Shown: positions 9,635 to 23,000 of the stretch, in pieces
Layout: every line of letters begins with the position of its first letter
How positions within the stretch are numbered: the first letter of the stretch is position 1
DNA from: Corella eumyota
Lineage: Eukaryota > Chordata > Ascidiacea > Phlebobranchia > Corellidae
DNA length: 64,000 nucleotides
Direction: 5' to 3'
NCBI GenBank assembly: GCA_963082875.1
Contig: OY720097.1
Location: forward strand, 2,542,001 to 2,606,000
Program-made: the position numbers and the translations under genes
Notes under the pieces: generated by a model
Told to the model about the DNA's origin: nothing
Database searches by the model: none
What the model saw: the letters and a program-made list of their open reading frames with translations, nothing else

Positions 9635-12161
9635 ATGGATAGTAAATGTTTTATTTCACAAAAAGCAATCAAAATTCGATTAAAACCGACAGGATCGACT
9701 TTAGTTAAACCTTCATTCTTTGTTACTGGTTCTTATGAAGATCCGGTAAGTTATTTATTTATTTGAATTAACAAATAAAGTTTTAGAAAATATTAATTTA
9801 AGTTAACTAAAACTGTTAAAAAATTAAAGTAATTTTTGGTATGGTATATAAAGGGATCTGTATAGCCTAGTAAAAATATATAGTAATTTTTTTAATGGCT
9901 TTATTTTATTTTTTTTAAATAATTGAAATTTTGGTTTAGAAAAATGCTGTGTCATTGTGGAAGTTGACACAAGGTATACCCACGATTGAAGTTGGTGAAA
10001 CTCAAGGTCATGAACCCAAGATGATATCACAATGCAATGTCAAAGGTCATAACTAAAAATATTTTTGTAAAAGATAAACTATATATTTAAATTTTTTGTT
10101 GTAAAAAGTAATAAGTTAATTAATTTAAGCGTTAAACTAAACGAATATTAAAAAATTGATTTAAAATTTGAAATATTTCAGGTGATGTTTCAGGCTTGGA
10201 ATTTTTTAACACAAATATAATAATAGTGGGAAGTAATAATGGAAGTGTTTCTTTGCTGCAAATACAAGAGGATCAGGTATAGATGTAATTTTTAATTAAA
10301 AATTTTTGACTATTTTAAGTTAGCAAGGGCAGAAAATAAAAACTCACATAATGTAAAATAAATTTACTTTGCAAAATTAATATTTTTCATTTGTAATTGG
10401 AACAAAACTTAGGGATTAAAATTTTTGAACACAACATTAAATTAAGATTTAAAAACTACTTAAATATTTCTATAACTTAATAATCTCAATTATTAAAAAA
10501 TTTAGACGATAACAGTTGCCCAAACTTGGTCTAACCTTCACAAATATCTTGGCACGACGGCTGTAAGTTCGAATCCCCGTGAATTGGTCTCAGTTGGCTC
10601 AGCTGGGGATATGAATATAATGAGACCTGAGAGCATTAAACCATTAAGGACTTATGGTAACTTTTTTGTCATATTTTGTTAAGTATTTATGATCATGTGT
10701 TCTATGCAGTCCTTAAATTAACTCAGTACATGATCTTTGCCAATTTTTTTTTTACTTTTTCTATCCTTTACATACTTTAGCACCTTATTTGATAACAACT
10801 ATATCGAAATAAATTAATTGTGATCTTTCTACACTACATGAGGTTCTTGGTTTGATCCCCAGTGATTTTATGCACCCTTAAGTAAGGCGCTACAAACGGT
10901 ATAAACTCCTGCTGAGCCAGAACCTAATCAGCAGCATAATTATCGGGTAATTATAAACTATAATATCCCAAACTACCACAGGCAACTCAAGACTGGGTCA
11001 GGGTAACAGTTGTTTCTCTATGTATATGTCTCGTATTCGACCTTCCCACATCAAGGATAAGGATTTAAACAAAAAAAAAAATTGAAAATTTTTAGAGAAA
11101 TAAAACTTACACTAAGTGTAAAATTTTATAAAATAAAGTCCAAGCTTAAATAATGATTTTGTAACAATTATTATTTTTTGTTTTTAGCTAAAGCGGATAG
11201 TTGCACGATCACGAGTGTTCGATATTTGACCTCACATGACCTTTGTACTACAAACATCGCTGGTCAACTTCGTTTATTCGACATTCGCTCACCCACAGAA
11301 TCACCCATGCGAGTCATGATAGCCAATGAGAGCCCTGTACCATTACGCTCTGTCGATCAGCACCCGACACAAGGTCATATTCTCGCCACTGGAGGAGCTG
11401 GAGGGGATGTAACGATATTTGATACGAGAAAGGAAAAATCAGCACTTTTTAAACTTCAAGTCCATGAACAAGAAAGTAAGTTAATTTCAAAAAATAAATA
11501 ATTTTTTTATATATTTACAAAAAAATATGTTTTTGAATTTGGTAATTTATTACATTTGTTAAGTCACACCAATGCTACACTGTTTGCCCTTGAGCCTGTT
11601 TAGAAAAAGCTTACAGACAGCTTAAACCCAAAAAGCAAATCCTATCCAAATTAAATATAAAAACCTTCACCTTGGGTTGATATTAAAAAAAACAAGAAAA
11701 AATTTAATGAAACTTAGTTGGCGATATAGATTTATATATTTGTCCAATTTATAGGCCCACAAAATAAATAAAACTGCCGTTTGTGGTGCCTCGGTCAATT
11801 TTTGCGAAAAAATATTAATTAAGAGTTGCAACCATATTATGACCATTGAAATCTTAACCAGAGGGGGTCAACTAATTTATATCATTTCTAAAAATATTTG
11901 TTACAAATGAAAACTTGTTTTTTTTCAGTCTGGGAAACCAAATTCCACAAAACCTCCCCCAATCATTTGTTCACCTGCTCTGAAGATCAAACTTTGAAGA
12001 GATTGGATGCTACTTTCGATGCTGGGAACTCCCCCATTGATGTCATCGACATTCTACCTCAATGTGGCTCCTCCGTCAACTCCTTGGATGTTTCTGGAAG
12101 CTTGTTGGTGTGCTCCACGGACACAGAAACTGTTTACACAATGGAGAGCGTTGTTTTGTGA
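9635..12161 (+). CDS. nup43: Nucleoporin NUP43 (WD40 repeat)
   Basis: Six exons: 9635-9745, 9940-10045, 10182-10276, 10506-10656, 11188-11475, 11929-12161. Phases fit and give 327 aa (human 380). Family marks: FVSQK-like start (CFISQKAIKIRLKP), ATGS-like (VTGSYEDP), the blade LRSVDQHPTQGHILATGGAGG, NHLFTCSEDQTLKRLDA, and the end VNSLDVSGSLLVCSTDTETVY. This is a seven-bladed propeller of the NUP107-160 Y-complex, which scaffolds the nuclear pore and acts at kinetochores. The shorter length comes from a reduced loop before the last blade. TTGTTATTTAG (AG at 9627-9628) lies six bases before the ATG and is a candidate trans-splice acceptor. Intron 4 holds a SINE and intron 5 two further dispersed repeats. 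Confidence 0.93.
10829..11082 (+). mobile_element. tRNA-derived SINE, missing the A-box end
   Basis: Lies in nup43 intron 4. Begins inside the tRNA-like head (CTACACTACATGAGGTTC), has a B box (GGTTTGATCCCC), the full body with GGCAACTCAAGACTGGGTC and the tail ATCAAGGATAAGG ending in poly-A. Same orientation as the gene. Confidence 0.88.
11558..11690 (+). repeat. Second SINE-like dispersed repeat (copy 1)
   Basis: In nup43 intron 5. CACACCAATGCTACACTGT, then TTGCCCTTGAGCC, then a tail region AAAAACCTTCACCTTGGG. The same order of blocks recurs near 33290 and 62930, and the tail alone near 48940. Boundaries are approximate. Confidence 0.5.
11738..11872 (+). repeat. Third dispersed repeat (copy 1)
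   Basis: In nup43 intron 5. Contains TTGTCCAATTTATAGGCCC, ATAAATAAAACTGCCGT and GCAACCATATTATGACCATT. The blocks recur, in part, near 30160, 32150 (reverse), 54530 and 62812 (reverse). No protein coding; probably a non-autonomous element. Confidence 0.55.
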
Positions 12162-12447
12162 TTGTGATGTCATAAACTGGTTTATGAGATTAGAAAAAAA
12201 AATGGTTTAGGAAAAATTGAGTTAATTTTGGTTAGCAGCATATTTTAAACATACTTTTTGTATAAACATAGCATTTTCCACACACATTCCTTATACACAT
12301 TTAGTGCAACTAGATCATTTAGCAAATTTTTTTATACTTTTGCATTTTTTTGTATCTGCCAACTTTTTAAGAGTTCATTTTCCAGAATATTTTTTGTTTG
12401 AAAATCATGCTTTGCATTTTTTTTAATTCTTCAGATCTTGTTAAGTT

Positions 12448-13365
12448 ATGTTTAAAGTATTAAGTGTTATAAAATTTACCAAAACCCAATCTATTCTTTC
12501 AACATTTCAAAAAATTAATCCCAAAATGGAGGAAACTTTTTCAAGAAGTCAACAACGACCAAGTTCTGACATGGCAAGTTTTAAGAAGGAAGTCAAGAGT
12601 GCAAGTCATGTTTTAATTTTATCCGGAGCAGGGGTTAGTGCTGAAAGTGGGGTGCCAACGTTTCGTGGTGCCGGTGGCTTTTGGCGCACATTTCAGGCAC
12701 AAGAACTGGCCACGCCTGAATCATTCCAAAAAAATCCCTCCCTCGTGTGGGAATTTTACCATTATCGTCGTGAGGTCATGAACTCGAAAAAACCAAACCT
12801 AGCTCATCTTGCGATTGCAAATTTTGAGGATAAACTCATAAAACAGGGAAAGGTTGTAACTGTTGTGACCCAAAATATCGACGGATTACACAAACGAGCC
12901 GGATCAAAAAACATCGTTGAACTTCATGGCAACTTGTTTAAAACTCGATGTACTTCTTGTAATGAGGTTAAGGTTAACACCGATAGTCCGATTTGCGAGG
13001 CTTTAAGAGACAAGGGAGCTCCTGACCCATCCCAAACTGATGCCCGTATTCCAGTGTCCGAGCTTCCAAAATGCACAACTTGTGATGGCCTTCTACGACC
13101 CCATGTTGTCTGGTTTGGTGAAGGATTAGACGAAGATGTTCTCGAAAAAGCAGGAAAAGAAATCTCTGAGTGTGATTTATGTTTGGTTGTTGGCACGTCA
13201 TCTGTTGTTTACCCTGCTGCCATGTTTGCGCCACATGTGGCAAGCAGAGGTGTCACAGTGGCAGAATTTAACTTGGAGGACACACCAGCCACGTTCGACT
13301 TCAAATATCGTTTCTGTGGTCCTGCTGGTACTTTTGTACCAGAGGCTTTAAATTTAGAGGATTAA
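12448..13365 (+). CDS. sirt5: Sirtuin 5, NAD-dependent lysine deacylase
   Basis: Intronless, 305 aa (human SIRT5 310). NAD pocket [15 protein letters not shown] (60-74), [12 protein letters not shown] (141-152) and catalytic His in VELHG (H160). Zinc is held by C168/C171 and C209/C212. The class III acyl-pocket pair Tyr-x-x-Arg is present in FYHYRREV (Y104 and R107), the residues that in human SIRT5 select succinyl, malonyl and glutaryl groups. The first 25 residues are basic and hydroxylated with no acids, typical of a mitochondrial presequence. Start chosen to include this presequence; a second Met (27) could give a cytosolic form. A T-rich acceptor (AG at 12433-12434) lies 13 nt before the ATG. 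The stop is followed at once by a donor-like AAG|GTGAGT. Confidence 0.95.
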   Translation: MFKVLSVIKFTKTQSILSTFQKINPKMEETFSRSQQRPSSDMASFKKEVKSASHVLILSGAGVSAESGVPTFRGAGGFWRTFQAQELATPESFQKNPSLVWEFYHYRREVMNSKKPNLAHLAIANFEDKLIKQGKVVTVVTQNIDGLHKRAGSKNIVELHGNLFKTRCTSCNEVKVNTDSPICEALRDKGAPDPSQTDARIPVSELPKCTTCDGLLRPHVVWFGEGLDEDVLEKAGKEISECDLCLVVGTSSVVYPAAMFAPHVASRGVTVAEFNLEDTPATFDFKYRFCGPAGTFVPEALNLED

Positions 13366-14063
13366 AAGGTGAGTTGTCTTTATTTGTATTAAGTCATAGA
13401 TTTCTTTTTTTTTTGTAAAACAACGTTTGTTCATTTGAACTACATGAGGTCAACCATTAAGATCTTTTAGAAAATTGAGGCCCCTAAAATTAAAGACAAA
13501 AATATAAAGGGTTTGTAAATTTTTTTTTAGCTAATTAATTTCTAATTTCGTTAAAAACTTTACTTATTTGGATGAAATAATAAAGTAGGACCAAACTTTA
13601 TTTGATTTTCTCAAATTTAATAAAATAAATAGCAACACACGATCAATATTAAGGCGCAATTAATAATAGAAAAATAATACTGCAAATTTAAATTGGCGAT
13701 AAATAAAATGGCAACTAGCAGATGACATAGCTAAAATGTGGAACTATTTCTACAAAAATACGAATAAATATGTTGGACAATTACTATTAAAAAATGCTGC
13801 ATCGAAAATTTTATACAAACAAAAACTCAAAAAGCACTATGCGCCAAATTAATAAAGTTTTAAAACAAATAAATAATAACTACATTGTATCAAAATATTA
13901 ACTAACATTATAGTAGTGGATGTATTTAGAAAAACAGTTTTATAGTTGTAAAAAAATTGGCTAGACTTTTGTTTTTTGACAGTAATTTTTGGCATAAGAT
14001 TTTTTAACAGTTCAGTATAATATAAAAATGAATTGTTTTAATTGTACTAAACTTGCATAATAA
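13366..14063. other. Convergent spacer between sirt5 and nox4
   Basis: Two 3' ends face each other here. Very AT-rich, with several AATAAA hexamers on both strands (for example near 13578 and 13624). No coding sequence or repeat family recognised. Confidence 0.5.
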
Positions 14064-17000
14064 TTAGGAAAATGCTTCTTTATTGAAGAAAAACTTGTTG
14101 TTTTTACAAGACTGGTGATAACTTATTTTCCGAACTGTTTTTATTAAACCACGAGGTCCACAACAGAATACACCAACTGTTGATCTAAAATAATTCAAAA
14201 TTGCATTTTTAGGTTTTATTTTGTATAGTTGATTATATATAAATAAGCTTCTAATAGGTTTTAAGTTAATTAATAGGTTGTTTTATTTCTTAAATTAAAT
14301 AGTTTTGCTGTTTTTTGTAGTTTGATACTAAATATTTAAAGTTAAAAATAATTTGATTAAGTTGAATCAAAATATATTTTTTTAATTCTATTAGCATATG
14401 GAGTTAAATAAATAACTAGCTATCAATAAATATGTTTAAAAAATTTACAAACTAATTTACTTGTCGCGTTTATTTGTAATTTCTTGAAATAATTCTTTTA
14501 AATTTGGTCTCCCGTTTTTTAACCTACATCTTTCAAGATCAGTGTTTGTAGTTTTGTCCTCAATGTCAGGTGATGTTAAATATAATTGGACACTTAAAAA
14601 ATCTGGGTAATTTTCGTTCCATAACTGAAAAAAAAAACTAAATTACCCATTTTGATAAATTAATTATCATTTTTAAATGTTTTTTGGTGCAAATGTGAAA
14701 ATATTGCTTTTTAAATTCTGGTTAAAATGTTTTTATATTGTTGAGTAAAATTTGCGTTCAAAAAGGCAAAGTTTTAACTATTTCGTACCTTTATTTGTAG
14801 AATATGAATTAGTTTCGCAAACCACTCAAAAGATCGAATATTTTTACATATCCAAACAAGATGCAAACGTTTCAACTTCATTTTTGTCCAAATTTTATCA
14901 TTTTTTCTGTAATTCAAAGTTTTTTAAAGATTTAACCAAATAATCGCAGTGGTTTTTTTATTAATTAAATAAGTGTGAGTTTATAGCATGTGGTTTTGCT
15001 TGTTTGTTTATAAATTTTATGCATGGGTTTTTATTGTTTTTTATTTAGCGTTTGTAAAATTTAGTTCTAGATGTATATTTTTATTGCACTTATAAATATT
15101 TGTACAAAGTTTATAATTTTTGTTTTAAATTGCCATTTTCTGCCTTTTTACTAGCTGTAGTGCCATGGTTTTATGCCTTATCTCGTAAATAAACTAGTAT
15201 ATATATTTTAGTGCAGAATTAGTTAAAAGTTAAAACTTTACTTACAGCAAAGTATTTAATATAGAAGCGAATGGAGTAACTCCAATACCACCAGCTATAC
15301 AAAGTGAAGTTTTATATTTAAATATATCTTCCATTGCACTTCCCGTAGGACCTTCTATGTATATAAGGGGCCAGTTTGTGACTTGTTTAAACGGTTCTTC
15401 ATAGCATACTGATTGGTCAGTTTTAGTCACATGATTTAGTGTACTTGCATGTGATTGGTTGACCTCAGTCACATGACCATCTTTATTAAATTGTGATTGG
15501 TTGGATTTGGTCACATGACAGGTTGTGTTTAAATTTGATTGGTTAATTTCATATTTGCCAGTGGTTTGTTGTGTTGAGGTATTTTGTTGACTTGGTTTGG
15601 TTTGTTGAAGTAATTTTAAATCAACAATATCGTCGCGGTTACTATGTTGTAGGGGTAAGTTATTTTGGTCACTAGGTGGTGTAAAAGAGCTGATTTGGTT
15701 GGATGCTTTAAGCAAGAGGTTTTGTAGATTTTCTAAAGTAAAAAAAAATCTGTGAATTTTAATAAAAAAATTTTTTGGGGGTTAAGTATTAAAATGTAAA
15801 TATTATCAAGAAATACTTAAGCCATGTTTAAAACAATTTAAAAATTTTCCTAAAAATTTTAAAAAATTAGGTTTTAAAATAAATACAAACCTGTCCAGTC
15901 TCCTAAAACTTTAACATGAACTTCGAAAGTAGGATCGACATCACAAGGAACTGAAGTTAAAGTAAACGGATGACTTTCCACTTTTGAAATTGAAGGACAT
16001 TTTAACCAAATTATCTAAAAATAATTGCGAATTGTAATTTTGTGGCCATAGGGTGGCAGTAGTGAGCTAGGTTTAAAGTAAATGGTTCCAAAGCAAACTT
16101 TTTTCATATAAATAAATAAAAAGCATATATTTTTAAATTGACATAAACATACATAAAATTATAAAACGAAATTTTTAAATTTTTTTTTTTGTTTTACCTG
16201 TCCTGGTTTTGCTTTAAAGTTTTTCAAGTTAAACTTGAGTGAAAATACATTGGATGGTTGTGGTTTGAATTCAACTAATATTGGTTGTTTGTAAAATAAA
16301 TAACGAGTAATTCTTTCTATTATGTACAAGAGAAGGGGAAACATAATCCATGACCAAGTCTAAAAAAATTTAAATTTTTATTTTTGATCAAATTTACTTT
16401 ACTTATATTTTCTATTTAAAACTCAGTAAAATTGTTTTAAAAAACTTAAAAAGTGGATTTGTTATTCAAGTTTAAAAAAAAACTGTTACAAAAATATTTT
16501 TTTAATTTTTTTACCTCTTTTGGGCAAGATTCAAACACTGGAGGTGGTTGATCACATTCAACAAACTCCATTCCATTTATCCTCAATTGTGTGCTCTCCA
16601 TCACACCTAATGGTAGGTGAGGTTCTGGCATCAAAAACTTAGAACCATCATTATTAACCATTGTATTAAAGGGTTCGGGTTCTGGCATTATAAACATTGT
16701 ACCATCTTTTTTAACCATTTTGTTAAATGGTTCTGGTTCTGGTATTATAAACATTGTACCATCTTTTTTAACCATTTTATTGAATGGTTCGGGTTCTGGT
16801 ATTATGAAATGGTTTAAATTACCATTCTTAGGCATCATTTTGTTTACCATGGTCTTTTTACTTTTCATGGTAGTAGCATTTGTTACCGTTTTTATTGTTT
16901 TTGTTGTCATGGTTGTTATAGGTAACATGAATTGGTTCTTAGAAAGCTTTTCTTTGTTTGTTGGTATGGTGTTTTTTAACATGGTGTTTTTAGCTTCTAT

Positions 17001-20000
17001 ACTTTGTATAAAATCGTTTGTAATATTAGCAACCATTTTATTTTTCAGCATTGTTTCTTTTAACATATTTTCAGATTTTGATTCTTCACTTACTGAAGGT
17101 ATTTTTTTCTTCATTTTGCTATTTAAATCAGGGTTATTATTTACCCTTATTGTGGGTAAATATTCGGGGTGGGGTTCGGGGATAACGATGGGTTCATAAT
17201 TTGTAGTGTTGCTGCCCCCAGTGGACATATAACAGCCAGGGGTGTGTTCGTCTAAGTTTGTTTGATATTTGATAACTCCTCTGCAAAAAAAATATATTTT
17301 TTAATTTATTTTAAGATTTTATTTTTAGTAAGAGAAAATGGGTTTTTTGTTTTGTTAATTTTAAAGATAAATTAATGGAATAACCTAAATGTGTAAATTG
17401 TTTTAAATGTTTTAACATAATTTACTAAGGTTAAGAGATACTGTATTTTTATCATAAAATTATGATTTTAAAATTATATTATCTTAAACTTACTCTAATG
17501 CGTGAACAAATAACAGAATATAGAATACAATAAACAAATGGTGGATCTTCCAAAAACGATTAAATTTATCTTTTCTGTAAACAAAAAATATCAAGTTATT
17601 AAATTGTAAACTTTTAAATATAAAAATAGAAGTCTATTAATAATAGAGAATTAGTACAAGGGGTCCAAAAGTAGTAAAAAATACGTAGAATTAAAATTTA
17701 AAGTACATGACTAAATTATAATTAACATTTTTAAATTATGGTGATTAAATATATTTAAAAATAAATTGTTTTTAATTTTTAAATTACCTTGCTTTTTTAG
17801 TAGCAAACGTAGTAATAATCACCACGCATATAACTAACAAGATACCGGTTATCCCTGGTAGTGACGTCACTAACATTAATAATGGGTTCTGTTGGTATAA
17901 AAATAAAATTAATTGGAGAAATGATATTTTATAAAAACCTATTTAAAATTAATTTTTTTTTACCTAAAATTAAATTAAAAAGAGTATAAAAATTGTAGTT
18001 TTTAGGTAAATAATTAAAGTTTTTTTAATATTACGTATTTAAAAAGTTATTTTAAACTTATGTATACAACATTAGTGGAAAAAAATTGCATAATATATGA
18101 ACTAACATAAAAAACATTTTTTTTCTTAATACCTGGTTAGCATATTTCGCAACGTTTAAATCTTTATATTTCGGGTTGTAATATTTGCTAAAATAAACTT
18201 CATTATAAGCATGTGCGCCAACGTGTACAACTAAAACAAAAAAATAATATACATTCCATGTTAAAAAAAAATAACCATTTTTCAACAAGAAATGGTCATT
18301 GTAATTAGCTTAAAAAAAACCTAAGCATAAATAATAATTAAAACTCGCATGAAAACGTGATTTTTGCAAGTTTTTTTTAATAAACAATTCTTCGAAAATG
18401 GGTTAAGATTAAATGTGGTTATTATAATTACAAATGACAAATTAATTACGGATTACAAAACAATATACGTCTTATAAATAACAGATTTGAGTGGACATGT
18501 AACTATTAATGTCTCTTACGATATCACATATTTTAGTGCGTAATTTGCTGTTGTTTTAAAACGACCGTATAAAGTTATTTTTTTTTAAATTCTAAAAAAC
18601 AATTTAAAATATATATTTTTTTTAATTAAAATTAAAATGACAATCTATTTAAAAAAAATAATTAGCAACAACCAATATTTAATAATTTTTAAGACAATTT
18701 ATTAACCGTATATACCATTTAAGACTGGGTCGAAGTAACTGATGTTACTCTATGTTTAGGTCGCGCATTCGACTTTCCCACATCAAGGATAAAGATATAT
18801 ACAAAAAAAAGAAAAAATTTTATCCCATCGTCTTTCTATTTCTAAGTTCAAAGCATTAAACGCATTGTAAAACATTTTATTGAAGATGCCGGTATTTAAT
18901 TTATCTTAAAACATCCGAGACTTAAACACAGACGTTTAGACTGTGTTGTACAGTGACTCATAAGCTCCAATTTGATGTAGCACAGAAAGTGAGTTGGTTT
19001 TGACTCATTTAAAGTAAATAGGCACCTAACTTGGGTTGTATTATGTAATGGTAATAACCCATTACAATATGAATATTTACATATCGATAACTAATATTTT
19101 TTATTGTAAAAAGTCTCTATTATTAGCCATAAAGCATTTAAATAACCGTATTAAATAACCCTCATTATCTGACTCTGTAAACAATTACATCACCCGACAT
19201 TGCGACAATGCTAATTATGACGTCACAAATCGCTTTTATTTTCTTAAAAAGCGACATCTAGTATAAACAATGTCGCTTTCCGCTTGCACTCCGTACAACG
19301 GTGCCATTGTCTTTCCACTATGACGTCATATAAGAGATCGCGACGCTGCATTGTTCTATGCGGTTAGTAACAAACGACTTTCCCGGCTCTTAAATATATT
19401 GGGGAGTTTTTGCTTGTTTGAGGACAATGAAACATCTGTTACGTAATAGAAAGAGGTTGGTGAACTCAGCATGGGGCATAGTATAATCGTAAAACTCAAC
19501 TTCGGAAAAAAAATTTGAGATTGTTGAACTCCGTTTTATTTTAATATCATTTAAAGCAGGGGTCGCTCTGTAAGTATAGTACGTTACTGAAACGCATACT
19601 ATTCCAGGTTAAATGCTTTTAAACAGTAACGCGCTTATTTTTATGATTTGTAAACTTATTTTGTCTTAAAAACAATTCAAAAATGTTTATTGTCGATTTG
19701 ATGAGGGAATAAATTGCTTCAAACTTATCTGCGTCTTTTGAGATATAATTATTAGCTAAACTTATTGTTTTTTTACTTGAAAATGCAAATAAACATTTGT
19801 GGTTTTAGAAAAACCGGTCTGCGAAAAAGATTTCAGTTTTAAATCGGCCCGTAATGCGAAAACGGTTGCCAACCAATGGTTTAAAGTAAATTAACGTTCA
19901 AATAACATCTGGTATTGTGTTAATTTGCGACTTTTTTCGCGACCATGTCGTTTTTATTTAAGTAAAATTGATTTTGGCGAATTTTTGAGCCATTTTTAGT

Positions 20001-23000
20001 GTCATCACATCATCCCTTTATGCTGCATTTACATTTTTTAACGATATAATCACGTGACCTTCTTCGAAATATTGTAACCCGATCGCTTTATCAGTACTAT
20101 AGTGACGTCATAATTTCCCAAGATATCCTTTTTTTTATATCAATCCTATTGTTACACAACCTACTTGTGACGTCATAATTGCTCGACTACAAAGGCAAAG
20201 TAACTCGAGCGGGGTAAGTGACACGCGTTGTCACTCGAGTGCCACATAAGTGTCATAACTGTGCCTCGCCTTTCGGTGGAAGCAAGGCGCCGGTTTTAAG
20301 TGGTCATTAAGTGAAGATTTTTTATCAAAAACACTTCTAAATTTAACTTAAAACACAAACAAAAATACTGAAATTTGAAATGTTGTGTCGTCTGCTGTCT
20401 GTGGTATTTTAAATTTTGAAGTTTAGTAGTCTGAGTAGTTTAAAAAAAGTGTAATGTGGGTCAAGGTAGGCTGTAAATTAACGGTTTTATTTTTGTTTTT
20501 GTCTCTTTTGTGCATTATTGAAAAAAATACAAATATATTCACAACCATGACATTAATGCGACGGGAAAAAATACAAAATCAATTTTAAGATTTAAAAAAT
20601 GCTAGGTTTTCATTTTTACATCTAGATTTAAAATATGTTATGACATGATTGTGTTCAAAGGGTTCCTTAAAGAGACGTAAATTATAAAAAAAATTATCAT
20701 CAAAATTTTAATATTTTAAATAGCCTATAAATGAACTGTGGACCATTATAAAATTGCTTTATTTATAAACCAAAAACGTAGTTTTTTCCAATTAAAAAAA
20801 AATACAATTTATTTTTTTTGAAACAAAAAGGCAAATATCGAATTACTTTTATCAGTATACCCTCAACTGACAAGTTAAAAGCATTGAACGACTTAAATTT
20901 CAACAAAAATCTTAATGCTTTTTATCTTATCTGTGCACAGACAGTAGACTTTTTAGGTAGACAGTTCAATTTTTTGGTATTCGACTAATTGTAATTTTAA
21001 AATTAAAATTTTTGATTTTTTACGTCCTTTTTTTAATGTTTAATGGTATATTTATTATTATTTATAATTTAGCGACCAATGTAGCAGCATTAAATTTCAT
21101 AGTTAGTTGGCTTTTACGTAAAGTTTACCTCTTACAATTTAAAAAAAAAAAAAAAATTAAAATTAAACAATTAACAACCACCTGAACCCAAATTCCCCCT
21201 CGCCAAGTTTTATTCAACGCCTATGACGTCACACTCGATCACACGTGACAGCGTGACGCGCCACTACTTAAGTGGTACATGATGCGTTACCCAGCTTAAG
21301 CCCCTTATATTTGCATAACTTCAACCCTTAAAACGGGGTCCATTAAACGTTAAGACCCCAGTTAAGTGAAGACACGCGCGCACCCTTTACACTGGGTCAC
21401 TTATCGTATGTTTAAAGTGGTAACGCGATATTTAAATTGAGTTGAAAAGGCGCTACCTCTTCGTTGCTACTTTCTCTATAAAAGTTCGATTGACAGCTCT
21501 GCATTTTAACAGGGTTTGCATAGTTTTTGCTTCAATTGCGTTTTTTTCCCTCTTGGCTTAGACGAAACCGCGAGGTTTAAATTAAATTTAAGGATCGCAA
21601 AATTCCCAAGTTTGCTAATTTGGTTATGTTGAAAAAATCGATAAAAAATTATCAAATATTTAAATTTTCTTTTTATAAACAAACCAAAAACTCACCTGTA
21701 AAAACACAAAGCATATATCCGCAATAAATATGAAAAGATTTTCCGCGATCCAACAACCTTCTTGCCTGCCGTCCAATTATCTGCAAACAATCACTCGTTA
21801 TGACGTCATAAACATATCAATAATGACATCATAATTAAGTCATCATAACATAAGCCAATTGATGCTAATAAAAGCATTTTAAAACATAAATATTTGTTTA
21901 AGTAAACTAAGTTAGGAAAGGAAATTGTGGTAGTCATAATAAACAAACAAGTTACATCACTTGAACTTATGTAAGGTTATTTCCACCTAACAATGATTCA
22001 TTGTTACATCATAATGGTCGGGGGACTTGTTACGATTATGTCATTTTTTGTGAGTAATCAAATCTTTTTTTGAACGTTTTTTTTAGAAACGTACATTTTT
22101 TAATTTTTTATTAAATATTTATCTATTAAAATAACATCTTTATAAATTTTATAATATCTAAAAAATTGTTGACGCTTTTAATTATTACCCGTTTTCGGAA
22201 TCGAAAAAAATTGAATTTTTAGTAATTTTTTTGATAAATTATATTTACATATTTGCAAATTAAAGATTTTTTCTTAGTTTTGCAAAATATTAATGTGCAA
22301 CCAAGCATGAATTATGACGTCACGCTTTGACGGGTTTGATGGAAAGGAAATAAAAAATAATTTTGTCCAAAAATTTTGCAATTTAAACACGCATTTTTTG
22401 GTTCAAAATAAAAAAAATTAAGAATAAAATAAAATATTTGCTGGTGGTAAAAAAATAGGATATTGGATAAAAAACTTATTTATTTAATTAATAAAAAACG
22501 TTTTTAAGAACATTTTTGTTCTTAAAAACTTAAGTAAGTATACTTGTGTGCTGTTACCGCTTTACGTTTCTAAAGTCACGTAACCATGTGTGAATCAAAT
22601 CGCAAAAAAACGATTAAAGTATTTCAAAGGGCTAAAAATAACTTAAAATCCATATTTAAAAATTACATAGAGTTTCAAAAAGAAAAAAACCGGGTAAAGA
22701 TTTAAAATGCGGTTTTATTCCTTAACTCAAACCTCAATTTATCCAATATGTTTACATTACCGAATGATAAAGTTTAAATTTACTTTGTTTCTATATAAAT
22801 TTTGCAGTTTTTTTCATAGAAAACTTGTTAGATAAAATTAAACAAATTAGGAAGATTTGAACTTACCCACGTCATACTTCGTATAAACAAAACTGTTCTC
22901 TTGCACATTGGAAGAAGTAAAATACTAACATTTAAGTTAATACATGTCGCACTTGCTCTGCTTATACATAAGCCATACTAAAAAACATTAATTTAAAAAT

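Noticed and set aside
12924-13243. Minus-strand frames of about 90 codons across sirt5
   Set aside because: Antisense shadows of a conserved coding exon.
16720-17199. 159-codon frame on the + strand rich in Phe, Val and Ile, like a membrane protein
   Set aside because: Antisense shadow of nox4 exon 8; the hydrophobic look comes from reading Lys/Asn/Met codons backwards.
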